A stretch of DNA of 64,000 nucleotides from JANMCE01 sp031410595. Lineage in GTDB: Bacteria; Actinomycetota; Acidimicrobiia; Acidimicrobiales; Ilumatobacteraceae. Location: NCBI GenBank assembly GCA_031410595.1, contig JANNZM010000012.1:62001-126000 (forward strand), read 5' to 3'. Every line of letters starts with the position of its first letter. The stretch's first letter is position 1. The position numbers were made by a program, and so were the translations under genes. The notes under the pieces are model-generated. The model ran no database searches. It saw nothing but the letters and a program-made list of their open reading frames with translations, and was not told where the DNA came from. This document shows, piece by piece, positions 25,407 to 34,064 of this stretch.

Positions 25407-25677
25407 GCCAGCGCAGGCGTCATGGCTGGCGAAGGGGCCTGGCGATCCTGCTGATCGTTCTCCATAGGGGTTCCTTCAATTCTGTCGCGTGGCTGAGCTT
25501 TCGGTGCAGCGACCGAGAACGACGACCGTTGGCGATCACGTGCTCTTAAACGAAGGTATCGAGGTCGTTGTTAGCATTTGGCCAGCGGAGGGGAAACGAA
25601 CTTCCGCGCGAAGCCAAGAGTTCACGCCCCCGGTATCAGAGCCGCTTAATAGTTGGTTCACCTGCTCAGGAAACGCG

Positions 25678-25718
25678 CAACAGCCCAAAGGTTCCGGGCG
25701 GAAAACCTTGGGCTGTTG
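25678..25718 (-). terminator. Hairpin in the 340-bp gap between apbE and the Pro/Ala-rich gene
   Basis: Arms CAACAGCCCAAAGGTT (25678-25693) and AACCTTGGGCTGTTG (25704-25718) pair almost perfectly (one bulged A). It lies 29 bp after the stop of the Pro/Ala-rich gene and is its probable terminator. The rest of 25407-25746 shows no gene or other signal I can support; it should also hold the apbE promoter. Confidence 0.6.
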
Positions 25719-25746
25719 GTTGGGTGAGGCGAAAAGCCTGACTTGC

Positions 25747-26754
25747 TCAGCACTTACTCCCGGAGCACGCGGGGGCAGGCGCGGGGGCAGGCGAGGGTGC
25801 GGGGGCAGGCGCGGGAGCCGGCTTCGGGGCGGTAGCCGGGGCCGGGGCCGGGGCTGGGGCTGGGGCGGGAGCCGGGGCTGGCGCTGGTGCGGGCGCAGGC
25901 GCAGGTGCTGGTGCGGGCGCAGGCGCTGGCGAGGGCGCCGCTGCGGGTGCCGGGGCTGGGGCCGCTGGCGAAGACGACGAGGCCGGAGCCGCGCCGGCCG
26001 ACTGACCCGCGGGGGCCGGGCCAGCACTGGTCGCTTTGGCTCCCGGACCGGCTGTTGGGGTGCCAGGTTGTGCGCCCGGAGTCTGGTCGGCGGCACCGGC
26101 AAGCACCGACGGATCGGCAGCCGGCACGCCCGGAGCGCTCAAGGTCGCCAGCGCGTTCTGGTCGACGGTGGTGGTGGTGGTGGCAAGGGGGTCCACCGTC
26201 GTCGGCACGGTTGAGGAAGGGTCCACTGCGCCGGGGTCGGCGGGCGCGAGCGTCGTGCCAACCGGTGCCGCAACCTCGTTACCGCTTTCGTCCACGTAGA
26301 CGTCGCGCTCAATAATGACGGGGGCGACCGTGGTGACCGGAGTAGCGGCCGCGTTCTTCTTGGCGTAGGCCGAGGCCGACGGGGCCGTCGCCGCCAACGC
26401 AGCGATACCGGCGAAGAAGGCTGACGTGGACAGCCCAGCGGACAGCATGCGTCCGGCTCCGGCAACATGGCGACGTTTGCCCGAGGTGGTGCGACGGGTC
26501 TTGTTCATTTTGTTGGCTCGACGCAGGTCGCCGAGCGGATCGTCATGCCCAATGGCCAGGTTGGGTACAATGAGGCTGGCCGGATCGGGCGGTGCAAATC
26601 CCGAGAGCATCGGCACCGTCGCCGCGGGCTGCGTAGCGAAGGCGGCCGGGTCGAACTCATGGATGGTCAAGCCTTCGTTGGGTGTCGTACCGCGGGAGGC
26701 TGCGGACCGGCGGGCGGCCAGGCGATCGAGGCGGTCCTGATGTTCGTTGATCAT
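25747..26754 (-). CDS. Membrane-anchored Pro-Ala repeat protein, function unknown
   Basis: 335 aa. A basic cytoplasmic N-terminus of about 100 residues (ending NKTRRTTSGKRRH) is followed by one hydrophobic segment (about 100-130), then an exported part: Thr-rich stretch, and from residue 265 an almost pure Pro-Ala repeat that ends ACSGSKC with two cysteines. This looks like a long rigid spacer carrying a small Cys-containing tip outside the membrane. Downstream of the gene at 26764-27555 and upstream of apbE on the same strand; a link to electron transfer is only positional. Confidence 0.65.
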   Translation of the reverse strand: MINEHQDRLDRLAARRSAASRGTTPNEGLTIHEFDPAAFATQPAATVPMLSGFAPPDPASLIVPNLAIGHDDPLGDLRRANKMNKTRRTTSGKRRHVAGAGRMLSAGLSTSAFFAGIAALAATAPSASAYAKKNAAATPVTTVAPVIIERDVYVDESGNEVAAPVGTTLAPADPGAVDPSSTVPTTVDPLATTTTTVDQNALATLSAPGVPAADPSVLAGAADQTPGAQPGTPTAGPGAKATSAGPAPAGQSAGAAPASSSSPAAPAPAPAAAPSPAPAPAPAPAPAPAPAPAPAPAPAPAPAPAPATAPKPAPAPAPAPSPAPAPAPACSGSKC

Positions 26755-26763
26755 GTCGGTTCC

Positions 26764-27555
26764 TTAACCACAGTTCCATACGCCGTTGTCTTCAAGTTGA
26801 CCGTTCCGACACGTCGCCGGATACGGAGGTATCGGCCTACCTGAACTCAGGAAGCTCGACGAGAGTTGCCACGACGTGGGAATGACCTGGCCCGATGAGG
26901 TGGTCTTGGCTGGTTTCGCGATCGTCGTAGTGGTGGTCACCGCGGGTGCAGCAGTAGTGGTTGTCGTGATGACGATCGGTGCAGCAGTGGTCGTGGTGGT
27001 CGTCGCAGCGGGCGCAGCCGTGGTGGTCGTCACAGCCGTCGCCGGCTTGGATGTCGTGACCGTCGCTGGCTTCTGAACGGTAGGTGTCGACGCAGCGCTT
27101 GGTGCCGACTCGCTCGCGGGGATCTGGCTTGCGGGAGACACGCCAGAATTGCCGGCGGCGGGCGGCGGCGGAGTAGCGGAGGCCGACGACGAGCCGAAGG
27201 GCGGGGAAACCGAAGGCGTGGACGTTGTATCAGCTGCGGCATCAGGCGCAGCGGACGCGGACCTCACGACGAGGGGAACGCCGCTGCTCGGGTCGGCCGC
27301 GGTGACGGGCACCGTGACGTTCACGACAGTGGCGGTGTCCGGCTGGCCGGGCGCACCCTTCTTGGTGACGAGGTGCCTCTTGTTTACGATCACGACCGAC
27401 GCAGGGCCGCCAGAGACTGCCGGAACCGCACCTGCCGTCGACGGGGCATTGAAACCCAAGATGCGGACGCCAGAGAGTGCCGCTACGGAAACGGCGCCCG
27501 TGGCGAGCACAAGTACCCCGGCCGAAGCGGCCGCCAGCGCCTGCTTTCTCAACAT
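26764..27555 (-). CDS. Secreted Thr/Ala-rich protein, function unknown
   Basis: 263 aa with a typical signal peptide (MLRKQALAAASAGVLVLATG, cleavage near residue 26). The mature part begins with a short folded segment (residues 30-100, VVIVNKRHLVTKK), then a Pro/Ser/Thr/Ala linker with TTTTTAAP units, and a C-terminal 40-residue tip with two cysteines (PATCRNGQLEDNGVWNC), perhaps a disulfide loop. Only 9 nt separate it from the next gene, so both are likely co-transcribed. Confidence 0.65.
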   Translation of the reverse strand: MLRKQALAAASAGVLVLATGAVSVAALSGVRILGFNAPSTAGAVPAVSGGPASVVIVNKRHLVTKKGAPGQPDTATVVNVTVPVTAADPSSGVPLVVRSASAAPDAAADTTSTPSVSPPFGSSSASATPPPPAAGNSGVSPASQIPASESAPSAASTPTVQKPATVTTSKPATAVTTTTAAPAATTTTTTAAPIVITTTTTAAPAVTTTTTIAKPAKTTSSGQVIPTSWQLSSSFLSSGRPIPPYPATCRNGQLEDNGVWNCG

Positions 27556-27645
27556 GAATGCGACCGTAACGATCGGTGGGTTAGCAGTTGGCCAAGCCTG
27601 AGGAAAGACGTCGAACAGAAAGCCGCAAGTGTCCAGGAGAAATGT

Positions 27646-27912
27646 CTAGAACTCATTTGTTTCGGCGGTTGGCCGAAAGGCGTCTTCCCACCGAGTCGCA
27701 ATGGCGGCATAGATAACCGCGTCATGGCACGCACACGGGCAGTGCAGATGGTCATCACAACGCGTGTGGCTGGCGTGAACACAGGAAAGGCTGACCTTCA
27801 TGCCGGCTCGGAAGGTGCGGAACTGCTTCGGGATGCGGACTCGGGCCATGAACATGGAAACAACAGCCGCTCCGAGAGCAGAGCCTCCAACAACAACCGG
27901 CACGATCAGCAT
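27646..27912 (-). CDS. Small Cys-rich membrane protein, hypothetical
   Basis: 88 aa. A perfect AGGAGG lies 6 nt upstream of the ATG at 27912. The N-terminus has one hydrophobic segment (MLIVPVVVGGSALGAAVVSM), followed by a basic segment and a cluster of five Cys and five His between residues about 44 and 64 (CVHASHTRCDDHLHCPCACH), then a polar tail. The cluster could bind a metal. No family recognised; the C-terminal half could be a frameshift artefact of a longer membrane protein. The rest of the 27556-28066 gap holds no other gene I can support. Confidence 0.42.
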   Translation of the reverse strand: MLIVPVVVGGSALGAAVVSMFMARVRIPKQFRTFRAGMKVSLSCVHASHTRCDDHLHCPCACHDAVIYAAIATRWEDAFRPTAETNEF

Positions 27913-28066
27913 GACATCCTCCTAGAGCTGCGGCGCCGGGTGACGGCGACAACGGAAGGATCGGCAGAGTGTTGCCGGATGTAAGCTGGGTGAAACCGCA
28001 AGTGGGACTTTCGTCGGTAAGCTTTCTTAAAGAACCCGCAGTGGTGTACCGGTGGAGGAAATTCGA

Positions 28067-29368
28067 GTGCCTTCGCGGCCGAAACTGCAGCTGCCGCAAG
28101 GCCCCATCACTCGAACCACCCTGGCGGCCGTCATCGTTGCCTTCGGGATATTCTCGTGGTCCTTTGGCTCGTTCGTGCTCCGAGACAACGGCGACACGGC
28201 GGCCCAGCGCGCCGTCACCTGGGCCCGGAATCACCGACTGGGATCCGTTGTCGACTTCGCCGAACGAGCCAAGTACGGCAAGGCGCCGTCCAAGACGGCA
28301 GCCGGCGAACTTGAGCTCTCCACGCCGTCGCTTGTCTCCACCAGCACCGTCGCCGTGACCACCTCTACCCTGCCCCCCACCACCACCATCGCCGCAACCA
28401 CAACGACGGTTGTTGCGGCGACGACCGTTGCCACCACGGTGCCTCCGACCACCATGCCTCCCACCACGGTGCCTCCAACCACCACGACCATTCCCGCCTG
28501 GCAGATCGCCCCCGCCAACAAGACGCCGTTCGTGGAGCCTGCACTCGAAAACGAGGGAGTCTGGCATGCGTTGGTCAGCGCGGGCGGTCACGATGTGATC
28601 TGGGCAACTTCCATCCGTCCGTTGCCGGAATCACCCGCCGTTGTCGGCTCGTTCGCCATCATCGATCAGACCACCACGACGGCTGCAATGTTCAACGGCT
28701 CCGATATTCCTGGCGGCAAAGACTGGCAGCTCGGGAACAAGGTGCCTAAGGAACTGCAACCCATGCTGCTCGGCGCGTTCAACGGCGGCTTCCGTTTCGA
28801 GCACATCAAGGGTGGCTACAAGAACGAGGGCCGATCGGTCAAGGAACTGAAGGACGGCCAAGGCACGGTCGCCATCAGCAAGACCGGCAAGATCACCATC
28901 GGCGAGTTCGGCCGCGACATCAAAGACGACGGCTCATGGCTTTCGTTCCGCCAGAATCTGCCGCTGCTGGTCGATAGCGGTAAATCGATGGTCGACTCCC
29001 ACAGTGACACGTGGTGGGGCGCCGACTACGGCAACGTGTTGTTCGTGTTGCGATCGTCCATCTGCCAGTTGGCCGACGGTCGCTTGATGTACGGCGCTGT
29101 CGGCAAGGTAGACGCCAAAACGCTCGCGCAGTCGCTCGTGAACATGGGCTGCCAACGGGCTATGCAGATGGACATCAACGGTACCTGGCCTACATTCCAC
29201 ACCTTTCCCGTCGAGGCCGACGGCGCACAGCACGGAAACGCCCTCGACAAGCGCATGGGCGGCAGCCGTGACCGCTATCTCAATGGCTCCACCCGCGAAT
29301 TCTTCGGCTTCTTCGAGACCGCCGCGCTCCCTCCGGACAACCTGCTGGCCCGCATGGCTGCGGCGTAG
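28067..29368 (+). CDS. Phosphodiester glycosidase (NAGPA/DUF2233) family membrane-anchored protein
   Basis: 433 aa. One N-terminal membrane helix (about residues 17-40), a Thr/Pro/Val-rich linker (residues about 85-145), then the globular NAGPA domain, with AFNGGFRFEH, GGYKNEGRSVKEL and QMDINGTWPTFHTFP as recognisable landmarks. Members cleave sugar-phosphodiester bonds, often on cell-wall or exopolysaccharide substrates. GTG 28067 chosen because GGAGG lies 8 nt upstream; the GTG at 28052 overlaps that site. Confidence 0.8.
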   Translation: MPSRPKLQLPQGPITRTTLAAVIVAFGIFSWSFGSFVLRDNGDTAAQRAVTWARNHRLGSVVDFAERAKYGKAPSKTAAGELELSTPSLVSTSTVAVTTSTLPPTTTIAATTTTVVAATTVATTVPPTTMPPTTVPPTTTTIPAWQIAPANKTPFVEPALENEGVWHALVSAGGHDVIWATSIRPLPESPAVVGSFAIIDQTTTTAAMFNGSDIPGGKDWQLGNKVPKELQPMLLGAFNGGFRFEHIKGGYKNEGRSVKELKDGQGTVAISKTGKITIGEFGRDIKDDGSWLSFRQNLPLLVDSGKSMVDSHSDTWWGADYGNVLFVLRSSICQLADGRLMYGAVGKVDAKTLAQSLVNMGCQRAMQMDINGTWPTFHTFPVEADGAQHGNALDKRMGGSRDRYLNGSTREFFGFFETAALPPDNLLARMAAA

Positions 29369-29406
29369 CGGTGCTTCGCATATATAGTTGCATCTGCAAC
29401 GATAAA

Positions 29407-30552
29407 TCAGTGTGGGGTGAGGTCGGGAAGGCCAGCCAGCCGAGCTCGACCAAGCGAGGCGGCGTCCAACCCTCGTTCAAGGAGTCGGGCGGGCAGGTCA
29501 CCTGTGCGCACAAGTGCCGCGCCAGCCTCGGCCAACGCCGGCGCGATTTGGATGCCGTAGCCACCTTGACCGACGAACCAGAAAAAGCCCTCCACGTCAT
29601 CGTCAAAACCGACGACGGGCGTGCGGTCGGCCACAAAGCTGCGCAGACCGGCCCAGGACGACCGGACGTGACGCACATCGAACGTGGTGGCGTTGTTGAT
29701 GGTGTCGATAGCCATCGCGATGTCGAGCTCTTCAGGCTTCGCATCACATGGCTCGGAGGGAACCTCATCGGCAGGCGAGACGAGAATCTGCGCGCCTTCG
29801 GGCTTGAAGTAGAAGGTGCCGTTGACGTCGCCCACGAGCGGTAGACGGTGCGGATCAAGCCCGGGGGGCGGCGCGAAGGTGAAAACGGTACGACGCAGCG
29901 GACGAATGTCCAATGGCTTCACCCCTGCAAGTCCGGCCACGACGTCAGCCCACGCGCCCGACGCGTTGACCACGACCGCGGCATCGTAGGTAGTGCCCGC
30001 GTGGTCGGCAACATGCCATCGGTTACCGATGCGCTCCATCTTCGCGACGCCAGCCGAGGTGTGGATCTCCCCGCCTCGCCGGCGCAGGCCGGTGGCGTAC
30101 AGATCATGCAACGCCGCAACATCGACCTCGCTGCCACCCGGCTCGAGTAGGCCCAGCTCCACCCAGCCGGGCCGGAAGACTGGGGCGAGTTCATCGACAT
30201 CATCGGGTGTAAGGAGCTGCACAGGAACGAACTCGCTCACGGTGTCGGCCATGGCTCGGATGTCATCTGCCTCCCCCTGGGGCGCAACCCACACAACGTT
30301 GATCGGTGTGAGCAACGAACGGTCCAGCCCGTTCGGCGGTTCTTCCATGAACGAGCGGCTCGCCGTCGTGAGCAGTCGGATGGTGCGACCGCCATAGCTT
30401 TCGAGGAACGTTGCCACCGACCGACCCGTCGTGTGGAACGACAGTGTCGGCTCCATTTCGACAAGGCCGACAGATCGATCGGCGGCCAGCTCAAAACCGA
30501 TCGAGACACCTGCCATGCCCCCACCGATGACCAGAACGTCGTAGCTCCCCAT
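29407..30552 (-). CDS. FAD-dependent amine/amino-acid oxidoreductase (DAO family)
   Basis: 381 aa. N-terminal dinucleotide-binding motif VIGGGMAGVSIGFEL with the acidic end VEMEPTLS; the DAO-type TTGRSVATFLESYGG segment follows and the C-terminal FAD signature FFWFVGQGGYGIQIAPA closes the fold. Likely oxidises a secondary amine or D-amino acid (glycine/sarcosine/dimethylglycine-oxidase class); the substrate cannot be told. Same strand as the PPOX-fold gene 20 nt upstream, so they may be co-transcribed. Confidence 0.82.
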   Translation of the reverse strand: MGSYDVLVIGGGMAGVSIGFELAADRSVGLVEMEPTLSFHTTGRSVATFLESYGGRTIRLLTTASRSFMEEPPNGLDRSLLTPINVVWVAPQGEADDIRAMADTVSEFVPVQLLTPDDVDELAPVFRPGWVELGLLEPGGSEVDVAALHDLYATGLRRRGGEIHTSAGVAKMERIGNRWHVADHAGTTYDAAVVVNASGAWADVVAGLAGVKPLDIRPLRRTVFTFAPPPGLDPHRLPLVGDVNGTFYFKPEGAQILVSPADEVPSEPCDAKPEELDIAMAIDTINNATTFDVRHVRSSWAGLRSFVADRTPVVGFDDDVEGFFWFVGQGGYGIQIAPALAEAGAALVRTGDLPARLLERGLDAASLGRARLAGLPDLTPH

Positions 30553-30578
30553 GCGCCAACCTTAGGCAGGAGACGGCC

Positions 30579-31073
30579 TCACGCGGGCCAGTGCAGAACA
30601 CCGGCGGCGTTTAGTGGGTCCTTGATGAGTTGGCGCAGGGGGAGGCCCAGACCATACGTATGCAGGCGGCGCGAAGGCATCACGCGGACGAAGCAGATGT
30701 CAGCCATGTCCAGTTCACCGTGACCCGTGATGGTTTTCAGTTGGCCGGCCTGCACGAGGGCAACAACGTCGGGGTCACGCGCACTCAGCAGTTCGGCGGT
30801 GGCGGCAAACTGCACACTGGAAGGCGGGCCGACCGGAGCGCGGCGAATAGGTATGCAGACGAACACGTTGGGGTTCGCAGCGATATTGCGAGCCTTGCGA
30901 CTGGCCCGGGATGTGGTGACGTAGAGGCGGTCGTTGGCCATGGCGTACATGACGCCCGCAACGTGGGGGTGATTGATGGGCGACGAGGTGGCCAGTGTGC
31001 AGAAGGACCGCTTCCCGATTGCTCGTAGAACATCGGTCAGAACGGGTTTGGTGGGATACGGGGTTGTTGTCAT
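30579..31073 (-). CDS. PPOX-fold (pyridoxamine 5'-phosphate oxidase-like) flavin/F420-binding protein
   Basis: 164 aa split-barrel protein: VLRAIGKRSFCTLATSSP, HVAGVMYAM, LYVTTSRASRKARNIAANPNV and the C-terminal FVRVMPSRRLHTYG fit the fold that binds FMN or F420. ATG 31073 chosen since the fold starts immediately. Divergent from the AraC regulator (81 bp between starts), which may regulate it and the flavin oxidoreductase behind it. Confidence 0.75.
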   Translation of the reverse strand: MTTTPYPTKPVLTDVLRAIGKRSFCTLATSSPINHPHVAGVMYAMANDRLYVTTSRASRKARNIAANPNVFVCIPIRRAPVGPPSSVQFAATAELLSARDPDVVALVQAGQLKTITGHGELDMADICFVRVMPSRRLHTYGLGLPLRQLIKDPLNAAGVLHWPA

Positions 31074-31154
31074 GTCTCCAGTCAACGCCTCCGACGTGAG
31101 ACTCTCCATAGCGTGGAGGATCATTTGCATACGTAGTCGTCTAGACTTAGGCGC

Positions 31155-32096
31155 GTGGATGTGATCTCAGGATTGTTGGATGGCCCTCGGGCCCAGGGAG
31201 CGTTCTTGCTGCGCTCACTGCTGGAACCACCGTGGTCGTTGCGTATTCAGGACGAGGCGCCGCTCACGCTCGTGGCGCTGGTCCGCGGTCATGCGTGGGT
31301 GATGTTCGATAACGCAGAGCCCATCCGACTCGATGCGGGAAGCGTCGCGATCACCGCTGGTACCGATCACTATTCCGTCGCTGACTCGCCGGACACGAAG
31401 CCACAGATCATTATTCATCCCGGTCAGCGCTGCACCACACCCGACGGGTTCGATCTCCACGAAGCCATGAGCCTGGGCGTCCGTTCGTGGGGCAACAGTC
31501 GCACTGGATCTACCGTCATGCTCACCGGTACGTATCAGTTCGAAGGCGAGGTCAGTCGGCGTCTGTTAGCTGCGCTCCCCGCTCGACTTGCGCTGGATGC
31601 GGCGGCCTTGGACAGCCCACTGGTCGAGATCCTGGCCAGTGAGATTGTGCGTGACGTTCCGGGCCAGCCAGCCGTACTCGATCGACTGCTCGACTTGTTG
31701 TTGATCACTACCTTGCGTACGTGGTTCAACCGTCCAGAAGCCAATGCCCCGGCGTGGTATCGATCTCACGGCGACCCGATCGTTGGCCCAGCCGTTCGAT
31801 TGCTGCAGCACAACCCATCACACGCGTGGACCATCGCGTCACTCGCGTCAGAGGTCGGTGTGTCACGAGCGACGCTCGCCCGACGATTCTCCGACGTGAT
31901 GGGTGAACCGCCGATGACGTATCTCAGTTCGTGGCGTCTCACCCTGGCAGCCGATCTCCTGAAGGAGCCTGCGGCCACCGTCACCAGCGTCGCCCGCGCC
32001 CTCGGCTACGCCAGCCCCTACGCGCTGAGCGCCGCATTCAAGCGAACCCGTGGCATCAGCCCCGTCGAACACCGACGACTTTCCAACAGCGCCTAA
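31155..32096 (+). CDS. AraC-family transcriptional regulator with cupin domain
   Basis: 313 aa. Residues 1-170 form a cupin_6-type sensor (ALVRGHAWVMFDN, LDAGSVAITAGTDHY). Residues about 205-310 hold two HTH motifs: WTIASLASEVGVSRATLARRF and SVARALGYASPYALSAAFKR, ending in the AraC signature RGISPVEHRR. GTG start at 31155. Divergent from the PPOX-fold gene, its likely target. The ligand is unknown. Confidence 0.88.
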   Translation: MDVISGLLDGPRAQGAFLLRSLLEPPWSLRIQDEAPLTLVALVRGHAWVMFDNAEPIRLDAGSVAITAGTDHYSVADSPDTKPQIIIHPGQRCTTPDGFDLHEAMSLGVRSWGNSRTGSTVMLTGTYQFEGEVSRRLLAALPARLALDAAALDSPLVEILASEIVRDVPGQPAVLDRLLDLLLITTLRTWFNRPEANAPAWYRSHGDPIVGPAVRLLQHNPSHAWTIASLASEVGVSRATLARRFSDVMGEPPMTYLSSWRLTLAADLLKEPAATVTSVARALGYASPYALSAAFKRTRGISPVEHRRLSNSA

Positions 32097-32104
32097 GATT
32101 TCGC

Positions 32105-32136
32105 TTGACCTTCATGTTGGCTTGAAGGTTTACGAT
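32105..32136 (+). promoter_or_regulatory. MerR-type promoter with 20-bp spacer and dyad operator
   Basis: -35 TTGACC (32105-32110) and -10 TACGAT (32131-32136) are 20 bp apart, the over-long spacing that MerR proteins correct by twisting DNA. Between them lies the inverted repeat ACCTTCA-(8 nt)-TGAAGGT (32108-32114 and 32123-32129). The -10 ends 6 nt before the ATG, so the mRNA is probably leaderless. Confidence 0.8.
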
Positions 32137-32142
32137 GCTCGT

Positions 32143-32889
32143 ATGAAGACGGACTATCGGATTGCCGAGGTCGCATCGCTGGCGGGCGTTTCGGCCGCGA
32201 CGTTGCGTTACTACGAACAGATCGGGTTGTTGCCTGCGCCGCCACGGACGAGCAGCGGATATCGCGTGTATGACGACTCCGCCGTTGATCGGCTGGCATT
32301 TATCTCGCGGGCTAAGCAGCTGGGTTGTTCCCTGGAGGAGATTGCCGACCTGACGCTTGCGTGGGACGGTGGTGAGTGCGGCCCCATCCAAGATCGCCTT
32401 CGCGGACTAGTGGCTTCAAAACTGGAGGATGCCACCGCGGAGATTTCGTCGCTCGGTACGTTACGGAACGAGTTGCGAGCAGCGGCGGATGCGTTAGAAC
32501 GACACCGACCTGTTGGGGCGTGCGACGACTCATGCGGCTGTCTGCCGGATGTTGTTGCAGAATCAACCATGTCTCCTGTGGCGGTTGGTCGAAAGCCAGC
32601 GAAGGAGGTTCCGATCGCGTGCACCCTCAGCTCGGACGACATGAAGCAGCGAGTAGCCGACTGGCATCGTGTGCTTGCCGGCACGATGGCGCGGACACCT
32701 CTCGACGGCGGGGCGCACCTTGCGCTCGCTGCGACGATTGACGTGCAGGAACTCACCAGGCTCGTTGTCGCCGAGCAGGACTGCTGCCGTTTCTTCGCAT
32801 TTGCCATAACCGTCGACGATCGCGGGGTCGGGCTTGACATTCGCGGTCCTCTCGAAGCACTCGAACCCATCTTTGGAGTTGCGTCATGA
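32143..32889 (+). CDS. MerR-family metal-responsive regulator
   Basis: 248 aa. The MerR winged-helix HTH (YRIAEVASLAGVSAATLRYYE, then GLLPAPPRTSSGYRVYDDSA) is at residues 4-45, followed by the coiled dimer helix. Cysteines are placed as in metal-sensing members: GECGPI (about residue 79) and ACDDSCGC (about 126-133). A further 100-residue C-terminal domain with EQDCCRFFAFAI is extra compared with MerR of about 140 aa. It should control its own promoter and the small Cys-containing membrane protein that overlaps its stop by 4 nt. Metal not determinable. Confidence 0.83.
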   Translation: MKTDYRIAEVASLAGVSAATLRYYEQIGLLPAPPRTSSGYRVYDDSAVDRLAFISRAKQLGCSLEEIADLTLAWDGGECGPIQDRLRGLVASKLEDATAEISSLGTLRNELRAAADALERHRPVGACDDSCGCLPDVVAESTMSPVAVGRKPAKEVPIACTLSSDDMKQRVADWHRVLAGTMARTPLDGGAHLALAATIDVQELTRLVVAEQDCCRFFAFAITVDDRGVGLDIRGPLEALEPIFGVAS

Positions 32890-33143
32890 ACAGGCAGGAC
32901 AAATCCATGGCGGCGGTAGCCGTCGTTGCGTGCGGTATTTGCTGCGCCGCACCCATACTGGGCTTCCTCAGCGCGATCGGCCTCGGCACCGCCTTCGGGG
33001 TCCTGCGCTTCGGCTTGGTCGGTGTGCTGTTCGCCGCGCTCGCAATCCCGCTGCTGGTTCGCCGTCGTCGACAACGTCGGGCCTCGTGTAGTGCAACCGA
33101 GTCAGTTCCCGTCGATACTCCGAAGGTGCGGGCACCATCCTGA
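32886..33143 (+). CDS. Small membrane protein with CxxCC motif, Mer-transporter-like
   Basis: 85 aa. Two membrane helices (about 8-30 and 36-56) with VACGICCAAPILGFL in the first; Cys pairs in a membrane helix followed by Pro resemble MerF/MerT-type metal uptake proteins. The basic segment RRRRQRR follows the second helix. ATGA overlap with the MerR gene shows it is co-translated, so it is likely induced by the same metal. Confidence 0.68.
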   Translation: MNRQDKSMAAVAVVACGICCAAPILGFLSAIGLGTAFGVLRFGLVGVLFAALAIPLLVRRRRQRRASCSATESVPVDTPKVRAPS

Positions 33144-33150
33144 AGGGTGA

Positions 33151-33585
33151 TCAGCTGGCGATGTCTTTCTTGGCGACGATCTTGGTCGGTGTGACCCGAA
33201 TAACCATCTCGGGCGGGACGGCGTTGCGTCGACCATAGGCGTCCGCTTGGTCGGCGCCCATGTAGCGTCCGCCTATGCGCGTGCCCCAGTAGAGGAGTTG
33301 GTCGGGATCCGTGTCGGTCGTGGCCGTGCCGGCGATGGTCACGAAAGAGAAAGGCGGGCGCTCATCGTCAAAGCACAGGCTGACTCGGGCGTCTCGCAGG
33401 ATCGCCTTTCCTTTGATGGTGTCGGCACTGGTCATGAAGATGACGTCGTCGCCATCCACATCAACCCACACCGGCGCCACGTGCGCGCTCCCGTCAGCTC
33501 GCACGATGCCCAGCTTCGCAGTGCGAGCCGGCATCTCCTGGATGAATGCCTTCCACCAGTCATCATGCGCGTCGTTGTATCCCAT
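33151..33585 (-). CDS. PPOX-class F420/FMN-dependent enzyme
   Basis: 144 aa, split beta-barrel: AKLGIVRADGSAHVAPVWVDVDG, IFMTSADTIKGKAILRDARVSLCFDDERPP, GTATTDTDPDQLLYWG and a terminal VIRVTPTKIVAKKD. This pattern is found in Rv1155-like proteins that bind F420. Physiological substrate unknown. It converges with the metal gene pair. Confidence 0.8.
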   Translation of the reverse strand: MGYNDAHDDWWKAFIQEMPARTAKLGIVRADGSAHVAPVWVDVDGDDVIFMTSADTIKGKAILRDARVSLCFDDERPPFSFVTIAGTATTDTDPDQLLYWGTRIGGRYMGADQADAYGRRNAVPPEMVIRVTPTKIVAKKDIAS

Positions 33586-33707
33586 CTCGCCTCAAACGCC
33601 CATCCAGCCTGCGATATTCCCAACTTCATTGGCGAAAACGGAGAACGCATTCCGGACGCTCCAAAAAGTCAACATCGACAGTCCGGCCGCGCTGTTACGG
33701 TCCGGGC

Positions 33708-34058
33708 ATGGACTTGGTGACGTTTCTGAATGACTACATCAACGACATTTACGTTGCTCGTGATCCGAAGGCGGCGCGGCGGTTTATCGCCGATCCGTGT
33801 TTGCGGCATGAGCACGGTGAGTTGGTGACGATGTCGATAGAGCAGAACATCGCACGGATAACGGCGTTCCTCGACAAGTACCCGGGCGTGATGTTTGTGA
33901 ATCGTTGTGTGGTTGCTGACAACGATCATGTCGTCACGTGTTTCGACGCCACTTTGGAGGGAGGCGGCGTGATCTCCGCGGTCGAGGTCTTAAAGGTGAT
34001 CAACGGCAAGGTCACAGAGACCTGGAACAGCCTGCCCACCTCTGGAGCTTGGGGCTAG
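33708..34058 (+). CDS. SnoaL-like/NTF2-fold protein
   Basis: 116 aa. The pattern of an N-terminal helix pair (FLNDYINDIYVARDPKAARRFIADPCLRHEHGELVT), a helix (IARITAFLDKYPG) and strands (VVADNDHVVTCFDATLEGGGVISAVEVLKVINGKVTETW) is typical of the cone-shaped NTF2/SnoaL fold. Members are hydrolases, isomerases or ligand binders; no specific function can be given. Start ATG 33708; the open frame upstream overlaps the PPOX-fold gene. Confidence 0.65.
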   Translation: MDLVTFLNDYINDIYVARDPKAARRFIADPCLRHEHGELVTMSIEQNIARITAFLDKYPGVMFVNRCVVADNDHVVTCFDATLEGGGVISAVEVLKVINGKVTETWNSLPTSGAWG

Positions 34059-34064
34059 CGCTCG

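Noticed and set aside
25760..25990. Dense short repeats that look like a repeat array
   Set aside because: They encode the Pro-Ala spacer of the protein at 25747-26754 in frame; period and content follow codons, not a CRISPR or VNTR array. No CRISPR array was seen anywhere.
29384..29402. GTTGCATCTGCAAC dyad between convergent genes, similar to GTTGCAATTGCAAC at 42626
   Set aside because: Only two loose copies in unrelated contexts; could be chance or weak terminators, not a repeat family.
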